A DNA stretch of 7,896 nt from Flavobacteriales bacterium UBA6969 (GCA_002448555.1 DJYV01000084.1:1829-9724), one strand, 5' to 3'. Shown: positions 1 through 6,966, numbered from the stretch's first letter. The notes: generated by a model not told the origin, from the sequence alone. A program made the numbers and translations.

Positions 1-747
1 CGGATTGTTCTCGATGCCGCGTTGTGCCAACTGTCCGGGTCGGGTTCGATGAATCTGCCATTGGATTTTGGGCTGGTAGACGACAAGATGGTAGGCAGCT
101 TTGAAATTGATCCGCGAGGAAATTACCACTTCAAGGGTACCGTTCTGTTGAGTTACTACTTCCATCCAGATCTGTTTGAACGGATGGCATTGCAGATTCC
201 GTCGTGGCAGTCGAGCGAGCCCTTGGACATTGCGTCCACGAACTACGAGCAGGCGATCCGCACCTGGATTGGAGACGAGGACAGTCAAAAACTCATCAAC
301 GACTTGGCCATGACAGGCAAATTGAAGAATGTCCCGAAATTGTTGCAAAGGGGTGTGGTCCTGACCGATGTAGACCTGGTTTGGGACGACCCAGAAGAAG
401 CTTGGATTTCGACGAGCAAATTCGGATTGGTTTCCTTAGGCAAGGAAGCACTGTTCGTGCACATTCCTGGCAAATTGGAACTTAAAAGAAGCCGAAGCGG
501 TGACGCGTTCACCTTGTATTTCCATGGTGACGAGGAAAATTGGTACTATCACGACTTCAAATTGGATGGCAAAAAAGGTCGGATGAACATCACCACAAGC
601 GACATGACCTTCTATGAGGAACTGGCAGATTTAAAGGCGAGGAAGAAAGAGGAAACCACCAAAGACGGCCAAAGTTTCTTCTTTCAATACATGGCTTCGC
701 GTCGAAGAAGGGATAACTTGGTGGATTCCTATCGGGACTTCGATTGA
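1..747 (+). CDS. C-terminal part of a large conserved protein of unknown function (5' end outside the window)
   Basis: The frame is open from base 1 and ends at TGA 745-747, giving about 248 residues. The first possible internal start (TTG at 22) has no supporting context, so I read this as the 3' end of a longer gene. The sequence is rich in alternating hydrophobic and polar stretches, suggesting beta structure (for example GNYHFKGTVLLSYYF and DAFTLYFHGDEENWYYHDF). It finishes with a highly charged tail that includes ASRRRRDN. No catalytic motif, signal peptide or membrane segment is visible in this part. The pattern NWYYHDF followed by a methionine-containing 'GRMNITTSD' stretch and the KRSRSGD segment resemble, from memory, the C-terminus of long uncharacterised Bacteroidota proteins; that is recall, not a search. 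The stop overlaps the start of the fadH-like gene by 4 nt, suggesting translational coupling. Function not assigned. Confidence 0.75.
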   Translation, partial: RIVLDAALCQLSGSGSMNLPLDFGLVDDKMVGSFEIDPRGNYHFKGTVLLSYYFHPDLFERMALQIPSWQSSEPLDIASTNYEQAIRTWIGDEDSQKLINDLAMTGKLKNVPKLLQRGVVLTDVDLVWDDPEEAWISTSKFGLVSLGKEALFVHIPGKLELKRSRSGDAFTLYFHGDEENWYYHDFKLDGKKGRMNITTSDMTFYEELADLKARKKEETTKDGQSFFFQYMASRRRRDNLVDSYRDFD

Positions 748-2759
748 GCCAGCATCGCACATACCCACGTCTGTTTTCTCCGCTTCGAGTGGCACACCTT
801 AGGTTGCCCAATCGCATCATCATGGGAAGCATGCACTTGGGCCTGGAAGAGGAGTCCGATGGGTTCAGCAAGCTGGCAGCATTTTATGCCGAACGGGCCC
901 ACGGTGGTGCGGGGCTTATCGTTACTGGTGGTATCAGCCCCAATCGTCGAGGTGTATTAGGACCCAATGGCGCGCGAATGCAAAGCATGCGGCACGCGAA
1001 AAAACACCAAGTCATCACAGAAGCAGTGCATCGGGAAGGCGGACGCATCCTCATGCAAATTTTGCACGGTGGGCGGTACAGCTACCATCCTTTCAACGTT
1101 GCGCCCAGCGCCTTGAAAGCGCCCATCAACCGCTTCAAGCCACGCGCTCTTTCTGAAAGAGGAGTCGAGCGAACAATTAATGATTTTGTGCATTCTGCTC
1201 ACCTCGCAAAAGCTGCGGGGTACGATGGTGTGGAGGTCATGGGTTCCGAAGGGTACCTGATCAATCAATTCCTCGTGTCCTCGACCAACCTTCGGAAAGA
1301 CAGGTACGGCGGAAGCTTTGAAAATCGAATGCGTTTCCCTGTTGAAATCATTCGGCGCATCCGTGAACGCATGGGAGATGATTTCGTCATCATGTACCGG
1401 CTGAGCATGTTGGATTTGGTAGCGGATGGAAGCAGTTGGGACGAAATAATTCAATTGGCCCAGGCCATTGAAGAGGCCGGCGCAAACATCATCAATACGG
1501 GCATCGGCTGGCACGAAGCCCGTGTCCCCACCATTGCGACCTTGGTGCCACGCGGGGGATTTACGTTCGTGACCAAGCGGTTGATGGGGTCGGTCTCCAT
1601 TCCATTGGTTACAACCAACCGCTTGAATATGCCCGATGTCTGCGAAGAAGCGCTGGAGGAGGGGTGTGCGGACTTGATTTCAATGGCACGGCCGTTCCTC
1701 GCGGATCCCGACTTGGTGATCAAAGCCAAGACCGACCGAACCGATGAAATCAACACATGCATCGGTTGCAATCAGGCCTGCCTAGATCAGATTTTCAAAC
1801 AGCAAATTGCTTCGTGCTTGGTCAATCCACGGGCAGCGCACGAAAACGAGTGGCCGTTGGACGCGCGCACATCGGATCCCCGTCGGATCGCTGTTGTCGG
1901 CGCCGGACCCGCCGGCCTGAGTGCAGCAACCGAATTGGCCAGAATCGGTCATGCGGTCACACTCTACGAAAAGAGCCACCAGATAGGAGGGCAGTTCAAC
2001 ATGGCCAAGCGAATTCCCGGCAAGGAGGAGTTCAATGAAACCTTGCGGTATTTCAACAGGCAATTGGAACTGCTCGGCGTTGTGGTCCAGCTGAACATTG
2101 ACGTTCAAGCAGGCGAGTTGCTTGCGTACGATGAAGTGGTATTGGCGACGGGCGTGAAACCGCGGAAATGGAATGTGCCCGGTGCAGGTGAGGATGCGCG
2201 GGTTGTGAGCTACATCGATGTGCTCAAAGGCAATGCAGAGCTGGGCGATACCATTGCCATCATTGGCGCAGGCGGCATCGGTTTTGATGTGGCTGAATTC
2301 CTCGTTCACGATGGTCGCCATGACTTTTACGAAACGTGGGGCATCGATACACAATTGGGAGAGCGGGGGGGCTTGAATGTACCGGCTGACGTAACCTCAG
2401 AGCGCACCGTTCACATGCTGCAACGGTCACCAAAGAAAATGGGTGGTGGCCTTGGTAAGACGACTGGTTGGATTCACCGCATGGGGCTGAAAAAGGCGGG
2501 CGTGCAGATGCACACGGGCGTCGCTTACCAGTCGCTATCAGCGGATGGCCTACTGTACACCCAGAACGGAGAAGAACACACCTTAGCTGCCGATCATTTT
2601 GTGGTCTGTGCAGGTCAAGAGCCTTTTCACCCGCTTGCTGAAGACCTCAAAGTGATGGGGAAACCCGCTCACCTCATAGGCGGTGCTTTGAATGCGTCAA
2701 AGCTCGATGCGCAACGCGCCATCAAGGAGGGCCTCGAACTGGCCTACGCCCTGCGCTAA
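744..2759 (+). CDS. fadH: NADPH-dependent 2,4-dienoyl-CoA reductase (FadH family)
   Basis: This enzyme reduces 2,4-dienoyl-CoA with NADPH so that unsaturated fatty acids can enter beta-oxidation; it is cytoplasmic and uses FMN, FAD and a 4Fe-4S cluster. The 671-residue length almost equals the E. coli enzyme (672). Residues 1 to about 375 form the Old Yellow Enzyme TIM barrel, with the N-terminal motif LFSPLR and NRIIMGSMH. Tyr171 (SEGYLINQF) and His257 (GIGWHEAR) match the E. coli catalytic Tyr166 and His252 with a constant offset. Cluster cysteines 339, 342, 346 and 358 keep the family spacing C-x2-C-x3-C-x11-C. An FAD-binding GAGPAG begins at residue 386 and a second nucleotide-binding GAGGIG at 508. 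The start is TTG at 744: the first in-frame ATG (about 822) would remove the conserved first strand. The start overlaps the upstream stop (TTGA). A related dienoate or trimethylamine dehydrogenase-like enzyme is possible, but the combined residues favour FadH. Confidence 0.93.
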   Translation: MSQHRTYPRLFSPLRVAHLRLPNRIIMGSMHLGLEEESDGFSKLAAFYAERAHGGAGLIVTGGISPNRRGVLGPNGARMQSMRHAKKHQVITEAVHREGGRILMQILHGGRYSYHPFNVAPSALKAPINRFKPRALSERGVERTINDFVHSAHLAKAAGYDGVEVMGSEGYLINQFLVSSTNLRKDRYGGSFENRMRFPVEIIRRIRERMGDDFVIMYRLSMLDLVADGSSWDEIIQLAQAIEEAGANIINTGIGWHEARVPTIATLVPRGGFTFVTKRLMGSVSIPLVTTNRLNMPDVCEEALEEGCADLISMARPFLADPDLVIKAKTDRTDEINTCIGCNQACLDQIFKQQIASCLVNPRAAHENEWPLDARTSDPRRIAVVGAGPAGLSAATELARIGHAVTLYEKSHQIGGQFNMAKRIPGKEEFNETLRYFNRQLELLGVVVQLNIDVQAGELLAYDEVVLATGVKPRKWNVPGAGEDARVVSYIDVLKGNAELGDTIAIIGAGGIGFDVAEFLVHDGRHDFYETWGIDTQLGERGGLNVPADVTSERTVHMLQRSPKKMGGGLGKTTGWIHRMGLKKAGVQMHTGVAYQSLSADGLLYTQNGEEHTLAADHFVVCAGQEPFHPLAEDLKVMGKPAHLIGGALNASKLDAQRAIKEGLELAYALR

Positions 2760-3520
2760 TCTGGCGTTGGAATGTTGGCTGCATGCCACGCCTGCATGCG
2801 TTCCACAGCTTCTTGCCCTTCCTTGACAAACACCTGCAAAGCATGTGGGTCATCCGCAGCCGGCGGCGTCATTGGCTTGCCAAACCGCACATGGACGGGG
2901 TTCTTTCGCATCAGAAGCCCTCCTCTGGGAAGTGCCGTGCGGGTGCCGTGAATGTGCAATGGAATAATCACTGCTTGTGACTTGGCGGCAAGGTGAAAAG
3001 CGCCTTTTTTGAAAGGCAACATCGTTCCGTCTTTTGAGCGTGTGCCTTCTGGATAAACGATAACCGAAATTCCACGTTTCAAGGTTGAAATTAACCGGTC
3101 CACTGATTGCTTGGCCGCTGTTGGATTCGAACGGTCAATGAATACGGTTCCAACCCGCTCATTGAGTAATCCGAGAATCGGTACCCTGCGCACACTCGCT
3201 TTGGACAGGTATACAATGGGATGGGGGATGGCCGCGGCCGAAGCATTGATGTCCAATTGGCTTCGGTGATTGGCTATAAAAATGGCTTGACTTGGCCATT
3301 GGTCAAATGCTGCATCGCTTGATTCGAACGAGACGTTCACTTCGGGATTCCCAACGATTCGAAGCATGTTCTTGCTCCACATATTGCTTCCGATTGTCGT
3401 AAGCACATACGTTGCTGCAGACGGCTTGATGAGAATGGTCACCAATGCATATGAGCAACACACCGTCGACCAGAGCAACCCCAACAACGTGCGGAAGCAA
3501 GATGCAATGAACCTAAGCAT
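2756..3520 (-). CDS. plsC: 1-acyl-sn-glycerol-3-phosphate acyltransferase (PlsC family)
   Basis: Members of this family transfer an acyl chain to lysophosphatidic acid to make phosphatidic acid, the second acylation of phospholipid synthesis, at the inner face of the cytoplasmic membrane. The protein has 254 residues, typical for PlsC. A hydrophobic N-terminal segment at about residues 10-32 is a likely membrane anchor. The acyltransferase motifs appear in order: catalytic NHRSQLD with His85 and Asp90 (H-x4-D), FIDRSN at 127-132, YPEGTRS with Glu158-Ser162, and the hydrophobic IIPLHIHG at about 185-192. The ATG at 3518-3520 lies inside the end of rluE (8-nt overlap), so the gene is the last of a three-gene leftward operon and probably translationally coupled. 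Its TAG stop shares bases with the TAA of the convergent fadH-like gene, leaving no room for a terminator between them. Exact acyl donor and acceptor cannot be read from sequence; lyso-ornithine lipid acyltransferases share these motifs. Confidence 0.92.
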   Translation of the reverse strand: MLRFIASCFRTLLGLLWSTVCCSYALVTILIKPSAATYVLTTIGSNMWSKNMLRIVGNPEVNVSFESSDAAFDQWPSQAIFIANHRSQLDINASAAAIPHPIVYLSKASVRRVPILGLLNERVGTVFIDRSNPTAAKQSVDRLISTLKRGISVIVYPEGTRSKDGTMLPFKKGAFHLAAKSQAVIIPLHIHGTRTALPRGGLLMRKNPVHVRFGKPMTPPAADDPHALQVFVKEGQEAVERMQAWHAANIPTPD

Positions 3521-4109
3521 GGATAGAACGTTGGGTGTCTTTAATTTGATCTGGGTTCAATTCTTGGCATTGGCCGGGATTGAGCTCCAATGAATCCAAA
3601 GTAAGGGAACCGATGCCAACCCGGACAATCCGTAAGGTGGGAAATCCAATGGCTGCGGTCATTTTGCGAATCTGTCGGTTTTTGCCTTCCGTCAGTTCGA
3701 CTTCGAGCCAAGCCGTCGGCACGGTCAGTCGCTTGCGAATTGGCGGTGTCCTCTCCGGCAGTTCAGGTTCGGGCATCACTTTGACACGAGCGGGCTTCGT
3801 GAGGACGTCTTTCTTTCGAATACGGAGCCGCATCGGATGCCGCATGGGATCAATGGATGATTCCGTTGGCTGACCCTCGACTTGAACCCAGTACGTTTTG
3901 CAGTGGCCTTCCGTGGGGTCGGTCAGGCGTTGTTTGAGCATTTTATCTGCAGTCAACAGAAGCAATCCTTCTGAATCGCGATCGAGCCTTCCCGCCGGCC
4001 AAACGGTAGGAGGAACCCCCAAGTTCAAACTCGATAATCCCGGGTGTCCGTCCTCAGAGGTGAATTGGCTGAGCACCCCGTAAGGTTTGTATACAGCGAA
4101 CGTGCGCAT
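3513..4109 (-). CDS. rluE: 23S rRNA pseudouridine synthase, RluE-type (RsuA/RluB/E/F family)
   Basis: RluE isomerises a uridine in 23S rRNA (U2457 in E. coli numbering) near the peptidyl-transferase centre. The 198-residue protein begins directly with the catalytic domain (FAVYKPYGVLSQF) and lacks the N-terminal S4 domain found in RsuA, RluB and RluF; this absence is typical of RluE. The catalytic motif GRLDRDSEGLLLLT carries the presumed nucleophile Asp43. Other family motifs are KTYWVQVEG at about 71-79, the PPIRKR and PTAWLEVELTEGKNRQIRKM region at 122-150, and GFPTLRIVRV at 155-164. ATG at 4107-4109 is 3 nt downstream of the stop of the upstream lipoprotein gene, and the 3' end overlaps plsC by 8 nt, so all three are probably one transcript. 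The last 20 residues extend slightly past the usual core and look non-conserved. The precise target uridine is inferred from homology. Confidence 0.93.
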   Translation of the reverse strand: MRTFAVYKPYGVLSQFTSEDGHPGLSSLNLGVPPTVWPAGRLDRDSEGLLLLTADKMLKQRLTDPTEGHCKTYWVQVEGQPTESSIDPMRHPMRLRIRKKDVLTKPARVKVMPEPELPERTPPIRKRLTVPTAWLEVELTEGKNRQIRKMTAAIGFPTLRIVRVGIGSLTLDSLELNPGQCQELNPDQIKDTQRSIHA

Positions 4110-4112
4110 GAA

Positions 4113-5210
4113 TTATTCCACCCAATCGGCGACGAATACATTGGTGTTGCGTGTGCGGCCGTTGTTTCGGTTGGATGAAAAGGCGATGCGCTTCCCATCG
4201 GGCGAGAACATAGGGAATGAATCGAACGCATTGTCGAAAGTGACCTGCGTGAGTCCCGTCCCGTCTGTATTGATCATGAAAATGTTGAATGGAAAGGCCG
4301 CGGTCTTGTGGTTGCTTGAGAACAACACGCGGTCCCCATCGGGATGGAAGTAAGGGGCCCAATTGGCTCCGCCTAAATCGGTCAACTGCCGCGCATCCGT
4401 ACCATCAGCGTTAGCGATGAACAGCTCCATGGCCGTGGGTTCAACCAATCCTTCGGCGAGCAACTCTGTGTAGTGGGCGACTTCCTCGTCTGTTTTGGGT
4501 CGGCTGGCACGCCAAATCAACTGGCTGCCGTCCGGAGAAAAGAACGCACCGCCATCGTAACCCAACTCGCTGGTCACCTGCACCACGTCACTGCCATCTA
4601 ATGTGCAGGTGTACAATTCCAAATCACCGCTGCGGGTGCTCGTGAATACCATTCTGTCGCCTGTAGGACTGACCGTAGCTTCCGCATCGTACCCAGGCTC
4701 AAAAGTCAACTGGGCAATGGGGTTGCCATTTAGGTCATAGGTGAACACGTCGTAGCCCTCATAGATGGGCCAAACATACTCGCCCTTCGGCCCGCGTGGT
4801 GGAACCTCGGGGCACAGGGTGTCCGCTAAGTGGGTTGAGGCGAACACAACGGTCGTGTCGCCCGGAAGGAAGTAAGCGCATGTAGTACGGCCTTGACCGT
4901 TGGAAATCTGGTTCAATCCTTCTGCCTTTTCTGTCGCGTCCGCTTCCAAATCCATCCAGAAGATTTGATCGCAGCCCGTGCCCCATGCCGGATTGTTGGC
5001 TTGGAAAACGAGTTTCTCGCTGTCAAAAGACCAATAGGCCTCCGCATTATCACCGCCGAACGTCAATTGCCGAACGTTTCTGAGGTGTGCTTCTGCGTCG
5101 TAGCGCAGGGTGTCAGCATCTGAAGGGGCCGGGGCTTCGGCAACAGGGGTGCCACAAGCTGTGATCAGCGCCAACCCGAAAAACATAAAACCGGTGAAGT
5201 GGTTATGCAT
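4113..5210 (-). CDS. TolB-like PD40 beta-propeller lipoprotein
   Basis: The 365-residue product starts with a lipoprotein signal peptide: a hydrophobic stretch and the lipobox ITAC, with Cys19 as the lipidated residue. The mature part contains six PD40/WD40-like repeats, predicting a six-bladed propeller; the clearest are ATVSPTGDRMVFTS, AFFSPDGSQLIWRAS, PYFHPDGDRVLFSSN and PMFSPDGKRIAFSSN. There is no TolB N-terminal domain, so it is not TolB itself. Between blades 4 and 5 lies a helical, acidic insertion of about 25 residues (KTDEEVAHYTELLAEGL), which I recall from a widespread family of PD40 proteins. Mature cysteines near CDQIF, TTCAYF, TLCPEV and LYTCTL could form disulfides, fitting an envelope location. 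Propellers of this kind usually bind proteins or peptides; no catalytic residues are evident. It is first in the operon with rluE and plsC, and diverges from an M28 peptidase lipoprotein, so a shared envelope role is possible but unproven. Confidence 0.85.
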   Translation of the reverse strand: MHNHFTGFMFFGLALITACGTPVAEAPAPSDADTLRYDAEAHLRNVRQLTFGGDNAEAYWSFDSEKLVFQANNPAWGTGCDQIFWMDLEADATEKAEGLNQISNGQGRTTCAYFLPGDTTVVFASTHLADTLCPEVPPRGPKGEYVWPIYEGYDVFTYDLNGNPIAQLTFEPGYDAEATVSPTGDRMVFTSTRSGDLELYTCTLDGSDVVQVTSELGYDGGAFFSPDGSQLIWRASRPKTDEEVAHYTELLAEGLVEPTAMELFIANADGTDARQLTDLGGANWAPYFHPDGDRVLFSSNHKTAAFPFNIFMINTDGTGLTQVTFDNAFDSFPMFSPDGKRIAFSSNRNNGRTRNTNVFVADWVE

Positions 5211-5257
5211 GTGTATTGTCGAACTTTGCGCGAAAATACCCTGAAAAACACGGTTGT
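5211..5257. promoter_or_regulatory. Divergent intergenic region likely holding promoters for both flanking lipoprotein genes
   Basis: These 47 nt are the only non-coding DNA between two divergent genes. On the + strand GAACTTTG at 5221-5228 differs by one base from the Bacteroidota -7 element TAnnTTTG. On the - strand TATTTTCG (complement of 5231-5238) also differs by one base. Neither has a convincing TTG at the usual -33 distance, so promoter positions are tentative. The upstream edge of both genes lacks a Shine-Dalgarno sequence. Confidence 0.3.
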
Positions 5258-6529
5258 ATGAATGTCAAATGTCAAGAAACTGTACTGTATGCACTTGTTT
5301 TGGCTGTTTCAGCCAGCTTCATCGGTTGCGGCACTGAACCCGTGAGCTCAACACATTACGTTGAGCGCGTTGTCTACGCCCTGACCGACAGCACCTTTGA
5401 AGGCCGAGAAACCGGTACGCAAGGTGAAGGTATGGCGAGTGCATGGCTCGATACGGAATTTGGGGCACTGGGGCTTCGAGTCAAAGGGGATTCTGCATCC
5501 CGTCAAACGTTCCGGTACAAACCACATCCACCCATGCAAGTCCACGGGGAGGGCGAAGGGTCGCACATGGGCATGGCCTTAGTGACGGAAATCGTTGGCG
5601 AGAATGTCCTGTATAGCTTAGAAACGGAGGATACGCCATTCTGGGGCATCGTTGGGGCGCACTATGATCACCTGGGTTACGGAGATGAGAACTCGTTGTT
5701 CCGAGGTGAACCTACGATCCACTACGGCGCTGATGACAATGCGTCGGGCGTGGCAGGGATGCTGGAATTGGCGAAGCGTTTTGATTCGCAGTCATCCGGG
5801 CACTCCATGCTCTTTGCAGCGTTTTCAGGAGAAGAGAAAGGCCTATGGGGGTCTAATCAGTTTTGCGAAACCCCCACGATTAACCTCGATTCTGTGCGCT
5901 ACATGATTAATTTCGATATGGTTGGGCGGTTGCGAGGGGACACCCTGGCTGTTTACGGTACGGGTACTTCACCGGGTTGGATGGAACTACTGGGGTCGTG
6001 TAATGAAGACAGCCTCATATTGGTGCCGAGTGAAAGCGGCATAGGCCCCAGTGACCACACGAGCTTTTACCTTGAGGACATCCCGGTACTGCACTTCTTC
6101 ACGGGACAACACCCGGACTACCACAAGCCCAGCGATACCCCTGAAAAAATCAACTACGAAGGAATTGTACGCATAGTGGATTTTGTGGAACGGGTGATCC
6201 GCAAACTGAATGCTGAAGCGGAATGGGGATTTACCCCGACCAAGGACCAAGACGAAGACAGCACGCCGCGCTTCAAAGTCACATTGGGGGTCATTCCTGA
6301 CTACTTGTTCGATGGCGAAGGCATGCGCATTGATGGAGTCTCTGAAGGTCGCCCCGCTCAGCTGGCGGGACTGGAACGCGGAGATGTCGTATTGTCCATT
6401 GACACCGTTCAGGTCACGGACATGATGACGTACATGGGAGCCTTGAGTCTGTTTGAAGCGGGACAGACATCGGAAGTGGTGGTCTCGCGCAAAGGTGCGA
6501 CTCAGGCATTCACCGTAACTTGGGATTAA
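5258..6529 (+). CDS. Secreted M28-family zinc peptidase with C-terminal PDZ domain (predicted lipoprotein)
   Basis: M28 enzymes are di-zinc exopeptidases, mostly aminopeptidases. The chosen start is ATG 5258, giving 423 residues; the frame continues up to a TTG at 5216, but only the ATG places a signal peptide at the N-terminus. That signal has a hydrophobic core and ends in FIGC, a slightly atypical lipobox with Cys24. Zinc-site motifs occur in family order: AHYDH with His135 and Asp137, ADDNASG with Asp159/160, SGEEKG with Glu192/193 (catalytic and ligand), FDMVG with Asp220, and DYHKPSDT with His289. All expected metal ligands are present, so it should be active. Residues from about 339 to the end form a PDZ domain (GRPAQLAGLERGDVVLSID), often used for substrate or protease-partner binding. 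It lies divergent to the PD40 lipoprotein and ends 8 nt before rnpB, with no terminator between. Substrate unknown. Confidence 0.9.
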   Translation: MNVKCQETVLYALVLAVSASFIGCGTEPVSSTHYVERVVYALTDSTFEGRETGTQGEGMASAWLDTEFGALGLRVKGDSASRQTFRYKPHPPMQVHGEGEGSHMGMALVTEIVGENVLYSLETEDTPFWGIVGAHYDHLGYGDENSLFRGEPTIHYGADDNASGVAGMLELAKRFDSQSSGHSMLFAAFSGEEKGLWGSNQFCETPTINLDSVRYMINFDMVGRLRGDTLAVYGTGTSPGWMELLGSCNEDSLILVPSESGIGPSDHTSFYLEDIPVLHFFTGQHPDYHKPSDTPEKINYEGIVRIVDFVERVIRKLNAEAEWGFTPTKDQDEDSTPRFKVTLGVIPDYLFDGEGMRIDGVSEGRPAQLAGLERGDVVLSIDTVQVTDMMTYMGALSLFEAGQTSEVVVSRKGATQAFTVTWD

Positions 6530-6537
6530 TAAAACGA

Positions 6538-6874
6538 CACAATCATGTGAATTCACCGCTCCTTCGGGAGAGGAAAGTCCAGACAACACAGAGCACCGCA
6601 CTTCTCAAAAGGAAGGAGTCATCCAGAAATGTATGGCAACAGAAAGTGCTTTAGAAATTCAAACCGCCGATGGTCTTCGGACACAGGTAAGGGTGAAAAG
6701 GTGAGGTAAGAGCTCACCAGTTCCGGAGTGATCTGGAAGCTTAGGTAAACCTTGCGGGTTGCAAGACCACGTACACTAATGCTCGAGGGCTGCTCGCCCG
6801 AGTTAGGGGGTAGGTTGCTCAGATAAATGGTGAATCGCTGCTGCGAACAGAACCTGGCTTACGTCATGCTTGTG
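6538..6874 (+). ncRNA. rnpB: RNase P RNA, type A (rnpB)
   Basis: This is the catalytic RNA of RNase P, which trims the 5' leaders of pre-tRNAs. Conserved blocks occur in the right order: AGGAAAGTCC at 6571-6580 (P4 5' strand), GGCAACAGAAAG near 6634, GTAAGGGTGAAAAGGTG followed by GGTAAGAGCTCACCAG at about 6687-6720, AGATAAATGG at 6821-6830, and ACAGAACCTGGCTTA at 6847-6861 (P4 3' strand). GGGGGTAGG at 6806-6814 fits the L15 loop whose GGU pairs with the tRNA CCA end. The ends are set by helix P1: CACAATCATG at 6538-6547 pairs with CATGCTTGTG at 6865-6874, with one U-C mismatch. A small hairpin closed by a UUCG tetraloop (6559-6570) fits P3. True ends may differ by a few bases. The length of about 337 nt is usual. 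No convincing promoter lies in the 8-nt gap upstream, so transcription must begin within or before the peptidase gene. Confidence 0.96.
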
Positions 6875-6879
6875 CAATT

Positions 6880-6906
6880 AAAGGGCCTTACTCAGGTCCT
6901 TTTTTT
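6880..6906 (+). terminator. Intrinsic terminator of rnpB
   Basis: AAAGGGCC (6880-6887) pairs with GGTCCTTT (6895-6902), including one G-U pair, across the 7-nt loop TTACTCA. A run of T follows to 6906. It begins 5 nt after helix P1 of rnpB and would also end read-through from the upstream peptidase gene. Confidence 0.85.
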
Positions 6907-6912
6907 GATTCC

Positions 6913-6927
6913 GTGTCGAATCGACAC
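6913..6927. repeat. 15-bp near-perfect palindrome (GTGTCGA-A-TCGACAC)
   Basis: Two 7-bp arms with perfect complementarity flank a single A. It sits between the rnpB terminator and the promoter of the 6998 gene, and is followed by TGTTTTTTT. It could be a protein-binding operator, or as RNA a 5-bp hairpin with a T tail acting as a second terminator. The sequence alone does not decide. Confidence 0.6.
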
Positions 6928-6942
6928 TGTTTTTTTCAGTGT
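6924..6942. repeat. Inverted repeat ACACTG / CAGTGT around a 7-T spacer, overlapping the palindrome
   Basis: Perfect 6-bp arms at 6924-6929 and 6937-6942 enclose seven T residues, and a short T run follows (6943-6945). The left arm shares bases 6924-6927 with the preceding palindrome, so in RNA the two hairpins would be mutually exclusive. TCGA at 6921-6924 and again at 6945-6948 adds a further outer match with a bulge. Confidence 0.6.
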
Positions 6943-6958
6943 TTTCGAGTGATGTGTT

Positions 6959-6966
6959 TATTTTTG
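6959..6966 (+). promoter_or_regulatory. Probable Bacteroidota promoter -7 element for the 6998 gene
   Basis: TATTTTTG is an exact match to the Bacteroidota -7 consensus TAnnTTTG and lies 31 nt before the ATG at 6998, which would leave a short leader. No clear TTTG is present at the -33 position; the T-rich arm of the inverted repeat occupies that place, so a factor binding the repeat could interfere with polymerase. Confidence 0.5.

Noticed and set aside
957..1514. 185-residue open frame on the - strand
   Set aside because: It lies wholly inside the fadH-like gene, whose catalytic residues are conserved over this stretch; the antisense product shows no recognisable motifs.
1782..2354. 190-residue open frame on the - strand
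   Set aside because: Antisense shadow of the FAD and NADPH-binding part of the fadH-like gene; no domain seen.
2779..2799. Direct repeat CTGCATGC ... CTGCATGC, each containing the palindrome GCATGC
   Set aside because: It encodes part of the PlsC C-terminus (MQAWHAA) and has no T tail; a chance repeat is the simplest reading and it does not look like a terminator.
5216..5257. 14-codon N-terminal extension of the M28 peptidase from TTG 5216
   Set aside because: It would place a charged stretch before the signal peptide, and a good ATG at 5258 gives a normal lipoprotein N-terminus.
5987..6601. 204-residue open frame on the - strand
   Set aside because: Antisense to the M28 peptidase and extends into rnpB, both well supported; the product looks like a composition-driven shadow.
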